NCBI GenBank assembly: GCA_949825025.1
Contig: OX463788.1
Span: 18,908,299 to 18,972,298 of the forward strand
Source of the DNA: Siphlonurus alternatus
Lineage: Eukaryota > Arthropoda > Insecta > Ephemeroptera > Siphlonuridae
Length of the DNA: 64,000 nucleotides
Reading direction: 5' to 3'
The translations under genes and the position numbers were made by a program. The notes beneath the pieces are model-generated. The model had not been told where the DNA came from. It made no database searches and saw only the letters and a program-made list of their open reading frames with translations. Each line of letters begins with the position of its first letter. The stretch's first letter is position 1. Of the stretch, positions 45,900 through 57,910 are shown one piece after another.

Positions 45900-47090
45900 T
45901 GATGGCGTAATACTATTCAAAATTCACCATTTAATTCTCCCACTGGGAGTGTGCTTTATGCTTGTTAACACCATGTGGTAGAGGTCCACAATAAGATTGA
46001 ATTAAATATTCAAAAGCTTAATTTTGGCTGTAACCTCTAATACAAGTTAATGTAACACAGTATCCCATTAATCTAAAGTACTAGGATGCAGAGATTATAA
46101 TTAAATTTATTGTATATTTTTTCAATATAATTACGAATGTGCTTGACATTAATGATGCATTTGAATTTATTTGTATACAAGTCTTAACGTATTCCAATTT
46201 TTTTTTTTCCAAGTGATACAAAATTTGTAAGAAAAAATGTTAAAAAAAAACACATCCTACACTTTTAGATTTTGAAACACACACACACACACACACACAG
46301 AAAGAAGAAATTGCTAAAACAAACAACAAAGTCTCTTGTAACATGTGATAGCATGTGTATTTTTTTTTTGTTTTTTTTTGTTTTTTTTTTTTGTGGCACC
46401 AGGGTCAAGCACACTTTGAATTAATGGGTTAATAATGTTGGTATACTTTTCTAAGTATATACGATGTAATCTTTTTCCAAAATTATTTTCCACATAATGA
46501 CGTAAGTGATGAACTACTGATCAAGATATAAAACATTACAGTAGTCATTATTTTCATGGTTCGTACCGATGGCTTCAAAATAATCCTTTAATTAATTATT
46601 ATAATAAATTGTACTTTGGAGTAAGGATGATAACGGTTATAAGGTGACCGGGCCGACCCTACCTGACGCCACAATAGAAGACAAATTGACTTTGCCACAT
46701 TTCACTTACAGTTTCTGCTAGTTGACGTTAAAAGATAATTGTGGAGCTTTTGGTACAAGAAAATGGAAAAGTTGCTATGTTAAAGATGTTACTCTAATTT
46801 ATCCTAATATTTTCTTTACCATGGAAACAAAGCCACAATTCCCCCCCCCCCCCCCCTTTAAGTGGACTGCATGCTATAATTTTTATTAATTATGTAAATT
46901 TGGATTAATAATAATATTTAAAAAGAAGTATTTGTGTTATTGGTTTTGCAATAGATATCAGAAACCTATATTTATATAGTTAGGACACAAATTTAATCAC
47001 TAAAATTGCAATTAGTTAAAAGGATAGGAAGCCTTAATTATATATAAAACAAATAAATATAATAAAAATAAGTAAAATAAATAAATGTAG
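45900..47090. other. AT-rich stretch with simple repeats
   Basis: It holds a (CA)n tract at 46278-46300, T-runs at 46360-46392 and a C-run at 46841-46857. I see no gene. Confidence 0.5.
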
Positions 47091-47224
47091 TTAACTATTG
47101 TTTTAAAAGTAGATTATGTAATATTATACTGTTGTGCCTGTGGAAAGTCAGTCATATCTGAAATATATGGCATCAACAAAAGTGGTTTGTTGGTTACCAA
47201 TGGCGGAACTTGTTTTTCAGCATT

Positions 47225-47505
47225 GTTCACAGTACTCTCTGGGGCTCCTAATACCCAGTCTGCACGCCAGACCGTTTCTCTTTGGGGCATGTAGTTTAAT
47301 TGCACAACATCCCGCTGTCTTAATTAACCCCAGCGAAATATAGACAGCCATAAGCTGACTTCCTCCTACCAACTCGACCATCCGGTAGTGAGTCACACCC
47401 ATTCCAAGTCACGAAAAATTTGACATATATATTCTGAATTTGAAACGGGGACTTCTCGGACAACAGTCAGGCACTCTAACCACTACACCATAGAGCTAGC
47501 TGGTA
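47225..47505 (-). mobile_element. tRNA-derived SINE-like sequence
   Basis: On the minus strand, GCTCTATGGTGTAGTGGTTA is an A box and GTTTCAAATTC a B box about 35 bp further on, as in a tRNA. A body of some 200 bp with CGCTGGGGTTAATTAAG and GTCTGGCGTGCAGACTGG follows. The 3' end and tail are not defined. Confidence 0.5.
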
Positions 47506-47657
47506 TAGTATAGTTCGACAAAAGTGAAATCCACAGGATAAAAAGTTCATGCTTTTGTTCCCAATCAACAAAATTAATATCTTGAAAGTTATATAGTTTT
47601 TCGTTATTGATATGGTGAGGATACTGACATACTGTATAAAATATAACAAACATAATA

Positions 47658-47855
47658 TATTGATGCTTCCGCGCCGAAATGCTCACTTTGCAATTTCCAG
47701 AATGCAACAAAATGCTCACTTTGCATTTCAAGAAGGTTGTAAAATATATACTGTACCTGAAACAGTAATAAAATAGACCTTGATTTGCAAAATGAGCATT
47801 TTGTTATATTCTGGAAATTGCAAAGTGAGCATTTCGCCGCGGAAGCATCAATATA
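47658..47855. repeat. Hairpin with TGCTCACTTTGCA words
   Basis: ATTGATGCTTCCGCG at the left and CGCGGAAGCATCAAT at the right pair, and AAATGCTCACTTTGCAATTT pairs with its complement. It is probably a short foldback MITE. Confidence 0.75.
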
Positions 47856-47859
47856 AATT

Positions 47860-48400
47860 TACACATTATTCCATAATTCGTGTGTCACTTAAGTCACTTT
47901 CGATTTTTTATTACAAACTGAAATTTCATATTAGAGGCTTGAAAAATCGTATTCCTACTAAAAACATGCCACACAGTTTTTGGTGGTATCTTTGAAATTT
48001 TGCTCTGATTATTTTTTCAACCCTTAAATGGGGTCCAAAGTGGAAAGTTTGATTTACCTTATGGGGTTTAAATGTTAAAGTATAATATATATAGGCGAAA
48101 CAAAAATTCTATCAGATCTAAACAAAAATTTTTATTTCTAAGGGTTTAAATTTAACACATATGTTGAGCCTATAATAATGGTGTAAATTAAAATATCCAC
48201 AAAACCACCCTTAGCGAGATATTGACCCATACCACGTTAAAAACTCATTTTATCTTAATTTTGACAGCACTAATGCATTTTGAAACAAGCTCATTTTTTT
48301 ACCCGGTCCAGAAACAATTAAACTTTGAATTTTTAAATCGGACTTAAATTGTTAAGGATTGAAAAAATTTCAAAAGCTAGGGGTGGTATTTTTTCACCCC

Positions 48401-48456
<56 letters not shown>

Positions 48457-48621
48457 ATATTATGAGTACATGAAAAGGACCGGCCAATAGATGCATGGCG
48501 TTGAACGCAGAAATTTTGGCTCCTCTTGCATCGACGAGGTTACGGCAACTATATATAGAGCATATGGGGAGAATCACAAAAAAATGGCAAAATTCATAAC
48601 ATGAAAGAACATAAATTTAAG
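47860..48621. other. AT-rich stretch with a TA microsatellite
   Basis: Contains (TA)n at 48402-48462. No gene or clear terminal repeats are seen. Confidence 0.5.
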
Positions 48622-48990
48622 TTAAGGTAGAGATAACACACCCAATGTTAATAAAAATCCCATTTATAAAAATTATGAAAAAAATTTAGAATTTTCTCCT
48701 CAACATATACCTTATCAGTAGGTAAAATATCAGGTATACAAAAAAGAGCTAGTTTTCGAGTTATTAATTTTTAAAGTTGGCTAATTTAACATGAAATTTC
48801 CATTTCTCCATATGCTAAATTAGTCAACTTTAAAAATTAATAACTCGAAAACTAGCTCGTTTTTGTATACCTGATATTTTACCTACTGATGAAAGGTATG
48901 TTGAGGAGATGAACATTCTAAATTTTTTTCATAATTTTTATGAATGGGATTTTTTTTTAACACTGCATGGGCTTGTTGTCTCTACCTTAA
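48622..48990. mobile_element. Foldback MITE, family A, copy 3
   Basis: TTAA-bounded, same AATTTAACATG core as 352-724. The termini read GGTAGAGATAACACACCC, so the second half of the TIR has diverged. Confidence 0.85.
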
Positions 48991-49423
48991 AACATTTTTT
49001 AATATTTGTCTGAAGGTATGGGAAAATTTTACTTCTGATGGTGTTATTAATTCTGTAAAATTATGCTGTGGGTGCTGTCAGAGTATTTTCATATATTATT
49101 TATTTACAATGTTAAACCATGTAACGGGTCATGTCACTAAATATATATATATACTGTCCTCGATGCACGCACGTAGTTCAGCTATTATCACCAGGTTCGC
49201 TGCTAACTTAATTTATATGGTATTATATTTTTTCTTAATTAAGAGTAAAAATATTTTAAATTAAAAAAACATTAGAAATGAGCCGATGCCGCCCAATGAT
49301 GACGTTGTCGTTACTCCTTTTTAGTCTTTAGCCCTTAATTTAATAATTTACCCAGCGTAAATAAATAAACGAGTTTACTGGATATATATAGTTAATGGGC
49401 AGGGTCACATGCACACGTACAGT

Positions 49424-50726
49424 CCAGGACAATTCTTTTGCAAAAATCTTGGGGGAGATGCTCCTATATTAGCTTTTGGCAAAAGAAGCCATTGTGATAA
49501 AAAACGAAGGAAATCTTGACACTAATCCTGCATTGTTGTCTCAAGTGACAAGGGTTGACAGAGGCAGCAACAATTAATAGGCCCCTCTGTTCGTAAATAC
49601 ACAATCAGAAAGAATCGATTATTAATTTGTGATGAACCTTCGATCTGTACATGAAACACGTCATAAGGTTCATCACAAATAATCGATTCTTTCTGATTGT
49701 GTATTTACGAACAGACCTAATGTGAATAATTAGTTATTGCAATTAATTAAAGTTTAATTAATAAATTAACTAATTAATTAAACATGAAATTAATTCAATA
49801 AATTAATTAATTAAGTCAATAATTATTTAATTCACATTGCTTTAATTACTTTTTTACTGCAATGAAGATTCAATTGTAAAAACTAATTCACACTAAATTT
49901 TTAGATGCTGAATTGGTTTCAGTACTTTATGTCAGTACAAAATTGCTCCAGTCAGTACAAAATTTCTCGAGTTTCGTCTTATATCCAGCACTTTTGACCT
50001 ATAAAACACTTATTCCAAGTACAAATTTGGTACTGAAAAAAGAGAGTCAAAAAAAGTACAAAAAATTGACTCTTTTTTCAATACCAAATTTGTACTTGGA
50101 ATAAGTGTTTTATAGGTCAAAAGTGCTGGATATAAGACGAAACTGGAGCAATTTTGTACTGACATAAAGTACTGAAACCGGGGCCAATTCAGCATCTAAA
50201 AATTTAGTGTGTTATTCACGATCAATTGTTGCTGCCGCAGCAAAAATGCTGCCTGTCAATTAACCTTTGTCACTTGAGATGACAATGGAGAATTAGTGTC
50301 AGCATTAATTTCCTTCGTTTTTGATCACAATAGCTATATAGGCTGTTGAAAGCAGAGTAATATAATTTATATTATACCCCACGATTTTCGCAAAAGAATG
50401 GAGTACCGACCTCAAACTTTTTTATTGCAGAAATGGATAGAGGGTGCAAAGTTATGCTACCCTGATTTTTTTCAGATTTTTTAGAGCCCGGCAAATATTT
50501 TTTAAAAATTATTGAAAGTACAGAAAAAGTGCCGCCTCTTGCCGCCTCTCTTAATAAAAGATAGGACCCAAAAGGGACGTGGATTCGAACCCGACCTCGC
50601 CAAAACTTTTTAGCAATACTTCCCGGTCCCTAAAAAATCTAAAAAAAAAAATCAGTAGCATAATTTTGCACGCTCTATCCATTTCTGCAATAAAAATTTT
50701 GAGGTCGGTATACTCCATTGTCCAGG
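49424..50726. mobile_element. Foldback element with two internal hairpins, TIR split by a MITE
   Basis: Outer ends are CCAGGACAATTCTTTTGC and GCAAAAGAAT plus TTGTCC, the latter broken by a family C MITE. Next inside, TCTCAAGTGACAAGGGTTGAC pairs as CTCAAGTGACAA with TTGTCACTTGAG. Two strong hairpins lie within, 49585-49720 (TTACGAACAG arms) and 49890-50215 (GTACAAATTTGGTA arms). Confidence 0.75.
50398..50718. mobile_element. Family C MITE, copy 4, with a tRNA B-box insert
   Basis: AT-bounded family C arms. The TIR it hit still reads CAAAAGA-AT-TGTC once the element and one AT are removed. In place of the usual GTGACGTCAC, the centre has GGGACGTGGATTCGAACCC; its complement GGTTCGAATCC is a consensus Pol III B box. 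Confidence 0.8.
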
Positions 50727-50896
50727 GCTAGGGCTGTACGTATAACGTGTGCGTACATATTATTTTCGAGGTTTCAAATTTGAGCTTTTGTGCCAACATG
50801 AAAATATTTTAGCTAGTAGTCTCAGATCACCTGAGGAAGAGAGCGGTTAACTTTCGAAACGTCGTGACATGTGTAGTACGGTACAAGTGTTAATTA

Positions 50897-51105
50897 AGGC
50901 GGATTCAGATGGCGACAACGGCGATGCGACGCGATTTTGACGTAAAAGCTGTGAAATCCTATGCGTTGGCGAATTCGCCGGGAATCGCGTCAATTACGAT
51001 GCTCTTTTTCTTTTAATCGCCAAATATGGCCGCCAATGAATGTTATAACAAGTGCGCATTATTCGCATCGCGTCGCATGATAAAAATCGCCATGTGAATC
51101 CGCCT
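50897..51105. mobile_element. Short TIR MITE, family I, copy 2
   Basis: AGGCGGATTCAGATGGCGA and its complement, flanked by TTA on both sides. It is largely collinear with 16381-16591. Confidence 0.85.
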
Positions 51106-51289
51106 TTAGTGATGTGCACGAACACTATAAAAGTGTTAATTGCAACATATATTATGTTGATACTACATATATAGAAGAGAATTACATCGAACACCCCCCG
51201 GCAAAGGTTAAAAGTCCGAAAAGTGAATTAAAATGAATTAAATGAATAAATATGTTAATTGGCACACACACAAAAACAAAAAAAAAACG

Positions 51290-51570
51290 AATTTGGGCAA
51301 ATTAAGCCCGAAAAAAATGCGCATCCTCCGTCTAGATGTGTCTCTCGCGATTTGAACACAGCCCGAAATTAACAAATATTTCTGGCTTCTTTGCTCCATT
51401 TAATTTCGATAATTTGTATAGAAGTTATCAAGTTGAAAAGAGTGAAGCCCGACGAAATGTTTAATTTCGGGCTTTGCTAATTTAAATTCGGTCATTTCTA
51501 AAAGTGATCAAATCGGAAAAAGCAAAGCCCACAATTAACCAGGCATTTTATTTCATCGGGCTGTGAGTAT
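51290..51570. repeat. Repeat with AGCCCGAAATTAAC and inverted partner
   Basis: Words such as GCCCGAAATTAACAAATATT and TTTCGGGCTTTGC recur, partly inverted within this block. A related inverted segment is at 63600-63800 (CGATTTGATCACTTCTA, CTTCGGGCTTTGCTC). Confidence 0.55.
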
Positions 51571-51683
51571 AATAAATGTTAACATAATTAAGGTTGTTTT
51601 TTTAACATTCAGTTTCAACCTATTAAGATTATTTAAAACAATAATTATTAAGTTTTTCAAGATATATATCCTTGTTATTGTTC

Positions 51684-52022
51684 ATTGAGATATTAGAATG
51701 TAAAAATTTTAGTGGCTTAATTAATCGAAAGAAGGGGTTAAAATATCGTAATGTGAAATTTTTCATATTTTTCTGATACTGGGAACTATTTTTAAAAAAA
51801 TTATTGAAAGTCTATTTTGATGACATCACGGGCGGCACTCCTTAAGAAAAAGGATAGGGCAGTGCCGCCCGTGACGTCATAAAATAGACTTTCAATAATT
51901 TTTTAAAAATTATAGTTCCCGCGGTCTCAAAAAAATCTGAAAAAATTCACAGCACCATATTTTTACCCCTTCTTTCGATTAAGCCACTAGCTAAAAATTT
52001 CACATTGTAATATCTCAATTAT
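51684..52022. mobile_element. Foldback MITE, family D, copy 2
   Basis: The outer end ATTGAGATATTAGAATG pairs with CATTGTAATATCTCAAT. The inside matches 6510-6834, including GTGACGTCATAAAATAG and the central GGGCGGCACTCCTTAAG. Confidence 0.8.
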
Positions 52023-52029
52023 CATTGTA

Positions 52030-52800
52030 CGTAAGATTTTAAAATCATTTAATTATATTCCTGATAATCCTGATTTTGAGATAAAATTCGAGAATCATCA
52101 GCAAATAAATTAATTATGCCCCGCCGTGCTATATAATTTATCTAAAAAATGATAATAATAAAAGAAAGCTCACAGCTCATATATTATATTATTTTTAATA
52201 TTATATATTGTATAATTAAATTTATTAAGTATTATTCAAATGCAGATCGAAGATTGCAAATAAAAATCAATACGGGATGGAAAAAGTGAAAAAAAAAAAA
52301 AAAGATTTATAAAATATAAAATATATATAGCAGCATTTTAACGCATGAGTCTCTACAGTTCTATAAAAGATCATATATATATAATATATAGTCATTATTA
52401 TAAAATATAGTGTGTTCTTTTTTTAACTGTTCGACTGCAAAAGTAAACACGTGTTTTTTGTTGTGTTTTTTTCGTATAAACTATAAATAGTGAAATGACT
52501 TTGAGAACGTCTTTTGAAAAATATAAGCATGCTGATTACAAAACCAGATCGTCTTATATATAATCCACCCTCGCTGAACCAGACTTCCTTTAGACGTACT
52601 CGCATTGATAAAATATGTACTTTAACCTTCCTGATCGTACATGCATGTTGTGATGATATATAAAAATGACGAAATAAAAAATCTGAAGGCGTGTCAAAGA
52701 TAAATTTACGATATCTCCGGGTACAAAGTTCTTAATGAAGATCAATAATAATTTTTAGCGTGAACTTTGAGCTAGAAAGTCATCGGCCTCTTGATTTTTG
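52030..52800. other. AT-rich stretch, nothing recognised
   Basis: No ORF of note and no clean repeat. GC content rises from about 52800 towards the 53058 exon. Confidence 0.5.
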
Positions 52801-53057
52801 AACGCGAATGTTGTCATTGCTATTGACGGTCGCGGACTGTCTCAACTCGGCACGCGCGCATGCCCTCCCTTTTGACCGCTCGCCCACCACTTGACGTGAC
52901 AGAATAAATAAGAGGGGGCCCGGCCGGCCTGTTGCTAGAAACGAGGTGAGAATAGCTCACTTGCTAGCTGCTGGTCGTAGCTTGACTGCATCGCAACCTG
53001 CCCCAATTCAATACAGCAACGTCGCATCGCTCTGCTTCACAATCTAAAAAAACAAAC

Positions 53058-53153
53058 ATGCATTCATTATCACTGAAAAGAGCTTTGAAAATTCTAGCGA
53101 GAAGTCCATCAAATGTTCTTAGAACAGCGTCATCGAATCCTCTCAAAGAAAAG
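53058..53153 (+). CDS. Possible first exon, mitochondrial-presequence-like N-terminus
   Basis: An ATG at 53058 opens 32 codons ending exactly at a GTAAAT donor (53154). The peptide begins MHSLSLKRALKILARS and continues SNVLRTASSNPLK: Arg/Lys, Ser and Leu with no acidic residue until the end, typical of a mitochondrial targeting presequence. The preceding 250 bp are GC-rich with CpGs, as for a promoter. A mariner-like element follows 180 bp into the putative intron. No downstream exon is recognised in the window. The antisense frame over 52964-53188 is also open, so this remains tentative. Confidence 0.4.
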
Positions 53154-53334
53154 GTAAATACGCTTAATTTATCTAATTCTAAAAACACGCAACTGTTTTC
53201 AATATTATTAACTTAATTCTCTCGTTTTTTTCTCTTTTTATTTTATATAAGTTCAATATCTTGTTGACCTTTTGTTGTGACGTTTTGTGTGTTGTTTACT
53301 TTTTTCAAAGTTATCGAAATGCATTAAAATAATA

Positions 53335-54095
53335 CAGGGTGTCCCAAAGATCTTTAGATTTTTCAAACCCTAATAGCAACCGTTTGGTATTTTTTAATGT
53401 TCACTTTATATACATCAAATTAAAGCTCTGAATTAAACATTTTCAAAAATGTGAACAGAAAAAAAAAATCTGAAAGATGATGTTTCTTTTTACCCGTTTG
53501 AAGGCAAAATGGGAGCTTTTTGCACTTTTTCGTGCATCGTTTTTTGGACGAGGTGTTCCTAGGCATATGGATCGACCTGGGGTCCCACAACATGGGTCCC
53601 CAGGCTGACCAGGTTCCCTGACTTCACTCCCTCAGAATTTTTCCTACGGGTCTATGTGGAGGACAACGTATTCAAAATTCCAGTGTGAGACTCGTTGGAG
53701 CTAAAGCAAGGCATCACCACCACGATCCAGTCCATCATGCCTGCCATGCTGCGCAATGTGTGGCGTGAGTTCGAGGAGGGACTGGATGTTTGCTGAGCCA
53801 CTAACGGAGCACATTTAGAGAAGCCTTGTTGCATTTGCATTGAAAAAAATCAATAAACATAAAAATTGACGCAATCAATTTTTAGGTGCAGGAGCAGTCG
53901 TGATTCCAAAAAAAGTGACCATTTTGCTTTCTAACGGTTAGAAAAGAAAAATCACATTTAAAACAAAAAAATCTGTTCACATTTTTGAAAATGTTAAATT
54001 CAGAGTTTTAATTTGATGTATATAAAGTGAACATTAAAAAATACTAAACGTTGCTATTTGGATTTGAAAAATCTAAAGATCTTTGGGACACCCTG
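53335..54095. mobile_element. Mariner-like element with TIRs and transposase fossil
   Basis: The termini CAGGGTGTCCCAAAGATCTT and complement are flanked by TA. The TIRs extend about 130 bp each (sharing ATGTATATAAAGTGAACATT). A transposase C-terminal relic lies between them. Confidence 0.85.
53605..53820 (+). pseudogene. Mariner-type transposase C-terminal fragment
   Basis: One frame reads FPDFTPSEFFLRVYVEDNVF, an in-frame TGA, then SLELKQGITTTIQSIMPAML, RNVWREFEEGLDVC, another TGA, and ATNGAHLE. The order matches the C-terminal end of Tc1/mariner transposases: the third catalytic region (PDxxPxxFF), then a helical part, then RLDVC and GAH. Two stop codons show it is dead. The N-terminal DNA-binding and first catalytic regions are missing. 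Confidence 0.8.
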
Positions 54096-54164
54096 TATTT
54101 TCATGTTGGAATCATTGAACGTTTAGTCAACTTGCTCAATATTTATGTTTTGTTTACATTTCAT

Positions 54165-56250
54165 ATGTGCTAGATATTTAATCTTTAATTAACCACACAC
54201 TTACAACACAAGTTAAATAAATTATTTATATAAATTTTATAATTTTATTCGCAACGTACGTCTTTATTGTAATCGAAATCGTGTCACTCACTTCATTGAA
54301 ATTATAGGCTTCAATTTCTTTGTTTTAATATTTTTATGCCTTTTAATTTGATCGATGATATGCCATGTGCCTCTTAAGTTTCATAATTAATCCAGGCATG
54401 CAGATTTTTAATGACAAAAAAAAATACATTTAATTAAGAAGTTCAACAATCAGCAACGAAGTACAAACTTTTAATTGTCATGATCTTCATCGACCTTTTT
54501 TTATTTCAACACTGATCGATGCAACGGAAGTATAAAATTGGAATAATTCATTGATTTGATAGGCTAACCGATTTTAGGTCTATAACTCAGATAGTGTAAA
54601 TTAATTACCTTATCTTCAGATATTGGCCTAGTCAAAGGCTGCCCATTTCGAGAGAAAATGTTCGCGTCCAGTCATTTCTACCCCTTGCAGCGTTGAAAAT
54701 GTGTTAAAATCAAATGTTGTCAAAATATTTTAAAAATTGAGGTTCAGGAGTAAAAAAATAAATAAAAATGTTTAAAATTTGATCGTGCACTTTTAAAAGG
54801 TGAAACAACTAATTAAAACCATGCATATATAATATGAAACATCAATTTCAGAAATAGGGGTGAAACAATCTAACAACCTACTGAGAGCTGAGAGTGATTT
54901 TTTTACAAAATATGAATATGAGAAACATGAATCTGATATAAATAAAAGAAATTTAGAATAATAAATTTTAGCAGCTAGGCGAAGTAGACAATAATAAACT
55001 GATTGATTCATTCATGGTTGGTATTTTGGGGCAATTAATTGACACATTCTGGTCATGTATGCCCCCACATAATTTTAACTGTTTGTGTTTTACATACCAT
55101 TTGATTTGATTTGTGTTTGATTTGCTGGGCAATCTTCGCTGATCCTTTATTTTATGCAACACTATCCACAATTATCCACAATTAGCACTGATTTTAATAT
55201 ATATATTATATATGTTATTTTATTAATTATTATTTCTTAAATCTAAAAAGTACAGTTTTGTATAAAACGTACGTGATATAATAACTTCGAAACTAATAGA
55301 GTATCGGCCTCAATTTTTTTATTGCAGAAATGGATAGAGGGTGCAAAGTTATGCTACCCTGATTTTTTTCAGATTTTTTACAGACCAGGAACTATTTTTA
55401 AAAAATTAATGAAAGACCTTTTTGTGACGTCACGAGACGCCGCTCCTTAAGAAAAGGATAGGACTTGCCGCCTCGTGACGTCACAAAAAGAATTTTCAAT
55501 AATTTTTTAAAAATAGTTCCCGGTCTGCAAAAAATCTGAAAAAATTCAGGGTAGCATAACTTTGCACGCTCTATCTATTTCTGCAATAAAAAAAATGAGG
55601 TCCATACTCCATTTGGGGATATTTCGCAAGTAAACTACTTGCTTTGACGAACAAAACTCTTTTTGTGAATAATAATTAATAAAATAACATAATATATGCA
55701 TATATGTATATACTTAGTTTATATATTATTGAAATCAGTGCTAATAGTGGAGTATTGCATAAAATAAAGGATCGGCGAAGATTGCCCAGCATACATCAAA
55801 TGGCATATGTTAAAAACACAAAAATAGAGTTTAAAAGAAATTTAATTAAAAATTGAGAACTTTGGGGTTGTTTAAGGATTAAATAGAATAGTTACCTTTT
55901 ATAAATGCACCATTGAATTTCAAATATTTTTTACCCCTAAATCTGAGTTTTAAGAACTTTTAATACATTTTCAACCCTGCAAAGAGTGGTGAAAATGAAA
56001 TGACGACGGGAGCATTTTCTCTCGAAATTTGTAGCACTTGATTACGGCATGCAATACCTGAAGGTACGGTTGTATCCTAGAATTATTTGCACTCGAGTTA
56101 TAGGCCTAAAATCGTGTTTCCCATCTATCCAATGTATTCCAATTTTATACTCCCGTTGTCTCTTAACTGTATCTAGCACTTATTAGTTATTATAGTATAA
56201 AATATGTATTATAATATATCAATTCATAAAATATATTTATTTTATAAATA
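54165..56250. repeat. Large inverted duplication
   Basis: The left arm (about 54165-55200) reappears inverted at 55735-56250 with interruptions: GGAAGTATAAAATTGG (54530) against CCAATTTTATACTCC (56141), TTTTAGGTCTATAACTC against GAGTTATAGGCCTAAAA, and GATTGCCCAGCA against TGCTGGGCAATC near the middle. Between the arms lies a family C MITE (55296-55612). Arms differ by many changes and indels, so the structure is old. Confidence 0.65.
55296..55612. mobile_element. Family C MITE, copy 5
   Basis: AT-bounded. The left terminus has drifted to ATAGAGTATCGGCC, while the right is ATACTCCAT. The centre carries GTGACGTCACGAG twice, in opposite orientation. Confidence 0.85.
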
Positions 56251-57044
56251 CACGAACTGAGTTTCTGTAACAATAGTTGAGTTCAGAATAATTCGTTTAA
56301 TTAAAAAACTATATACTATATCACATTAAAAACATTATCAACGTTATAGTGTATTAATTATTACGTCCACTCTTAATTAATAACACTGCGAGCACTGTTG
56401 TAACGACTCCTACAGATAATATATGTATAATGTGTATATATAAATAATGTTTAAATACATATTTCTTTATTATTTATATATATTCGTAGTAGAAGGTATA
56501 TACATTGTGATTTTATAATAAATATGGCAATTAAATTAATCTGAAATAAAATATACATAAGCTAGTAGAACAAATATACAATAAAATTATATATCAATAT
56601 GATCGGAGTACATAATATACAGTAAATTATTATTGTTTCTATTTATTACATTTTTACTATACAAATAATTTAAAAAAAAAATGAATAAAAATCTAAGAAA
56701 TAAACAACTTGCATTATAATTGTATTACTCTTGTTATAGTCTTAACTGTGTATCACTTGTGAGTGGTTCCCCAGGTTTTCATGGACATCACATTTATTTG
56801 GTCCATTGATGCACTTTTTATCAGAGGTGTCCGATCCGTCCTGACTGACGTTTTCCACAGTTCCCTCCCCAGTAGCACAGCAACGTGGCTGCCACGTGGT
56901 AGCCACGTTGCACAATGGTTGCCAATTGGTTGCCAGGCAACGTGGCTGCCACGTGGCGGATGTCCCATTCGGAGAACCTGAGGCAACGTGGAGGCGGGCA
57001 ACGGTTTGGCAACCAATTTGTTTTATGGTCAAAAAATAATTAGA

Positions 57045-57135
57045 AGCGGTCACCCATCTAACTACTTACCTTAACCTGCGTTGCTGAACTTCGGTAATCA
57101 CTGTTGATCATATACTTACCATTACACCGCTTCGT
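57045..57135 (-). ncRNA. 5S-rRNA-derived module, second copy
   Basis: On the minus strand: GCGGTGTAATGGTAAGTATA, ATTACCGAAGTTCAGCAACG, then GTAGTTAGATGGGTGACC. It is closer to 5S rRNA at the 3' half (GATGGGTGACC) than the copy at 19655. A TTTTTT run follows 10 bases downstream. Transcription is untested. Confidence 0.7.
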
Positions 57136-57296
57136 CTTTCTTAATAAATTGAAGATTATTGAGGTATATAAAATCAATAAAAGTTATGGGAAAATGACCA
57201 GGGTGCATTTCAATGTAATGTCATACAAATTTCGACCCTAGGGTAAAATTTGATGGCGGTTCTATTGGTGACCCTTAAATTTGCAACCCTTTGACC

Positions 57297-57910
57297 CTTA
57301 AGGGTCAACAGACCCCTAAAAATTTTTTTTTCAGAAAAAATGCAAAATTTAAATTAGTAATGTCCTTAATTATTTATAGAGCTTTAATTCACACATTTTA
57401 AGGGTCGACCCTTGGGGTCTAGCAAGGGTCATTTTTAAAAGAATACAAAAATATATTTTATTAAAAGTGACAAAAACCATGATGACTACAGGTTCAGCAT
57501 TAAGTATTTTTGAGGAAGTTATCATAATGACCCCTTAAGGGTCGACCCCTAAAATATGATAGTAAAATTTAGTTATTTTTTAACTTTTTTTTTTCATTTC
57601 AAAAAATTAGTATGCCTTGCTGACATTGTTTTTAATTTTTTTTAATGTGAACCTTTCAGGGGTCGACCCTTGATATTTTTCAATTTAACACAAAATTTTA
57701 AATAAATTCTGGCAAAAACTACGAGGACTACAGTTTTATGGAGCACTGTGTGTATTTGATGATGTAACCATTATAATGACCCTTTAGGGGTCGATTCCTA
57801 ATTTCTGAGAGTTAATAGAAATTTCGATTTTTTAATATTTTGTTCATATTATTAATTTTAACATGCGTTTCTGACTTAAATTTTATTGTGACCCTTTCAG
57901 GGGTCGACCC
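57297..57910. repeat. GGGTCGACCC palindromes at 114-135-bp spacing, second copy
   Basis: Motifs start near 57297 (GGGTCAACAGACCCC), 57400, 57535, 57658, 57784 and 57898. They match the order in 18857-19480 when inverted. Confidence 0.85.
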
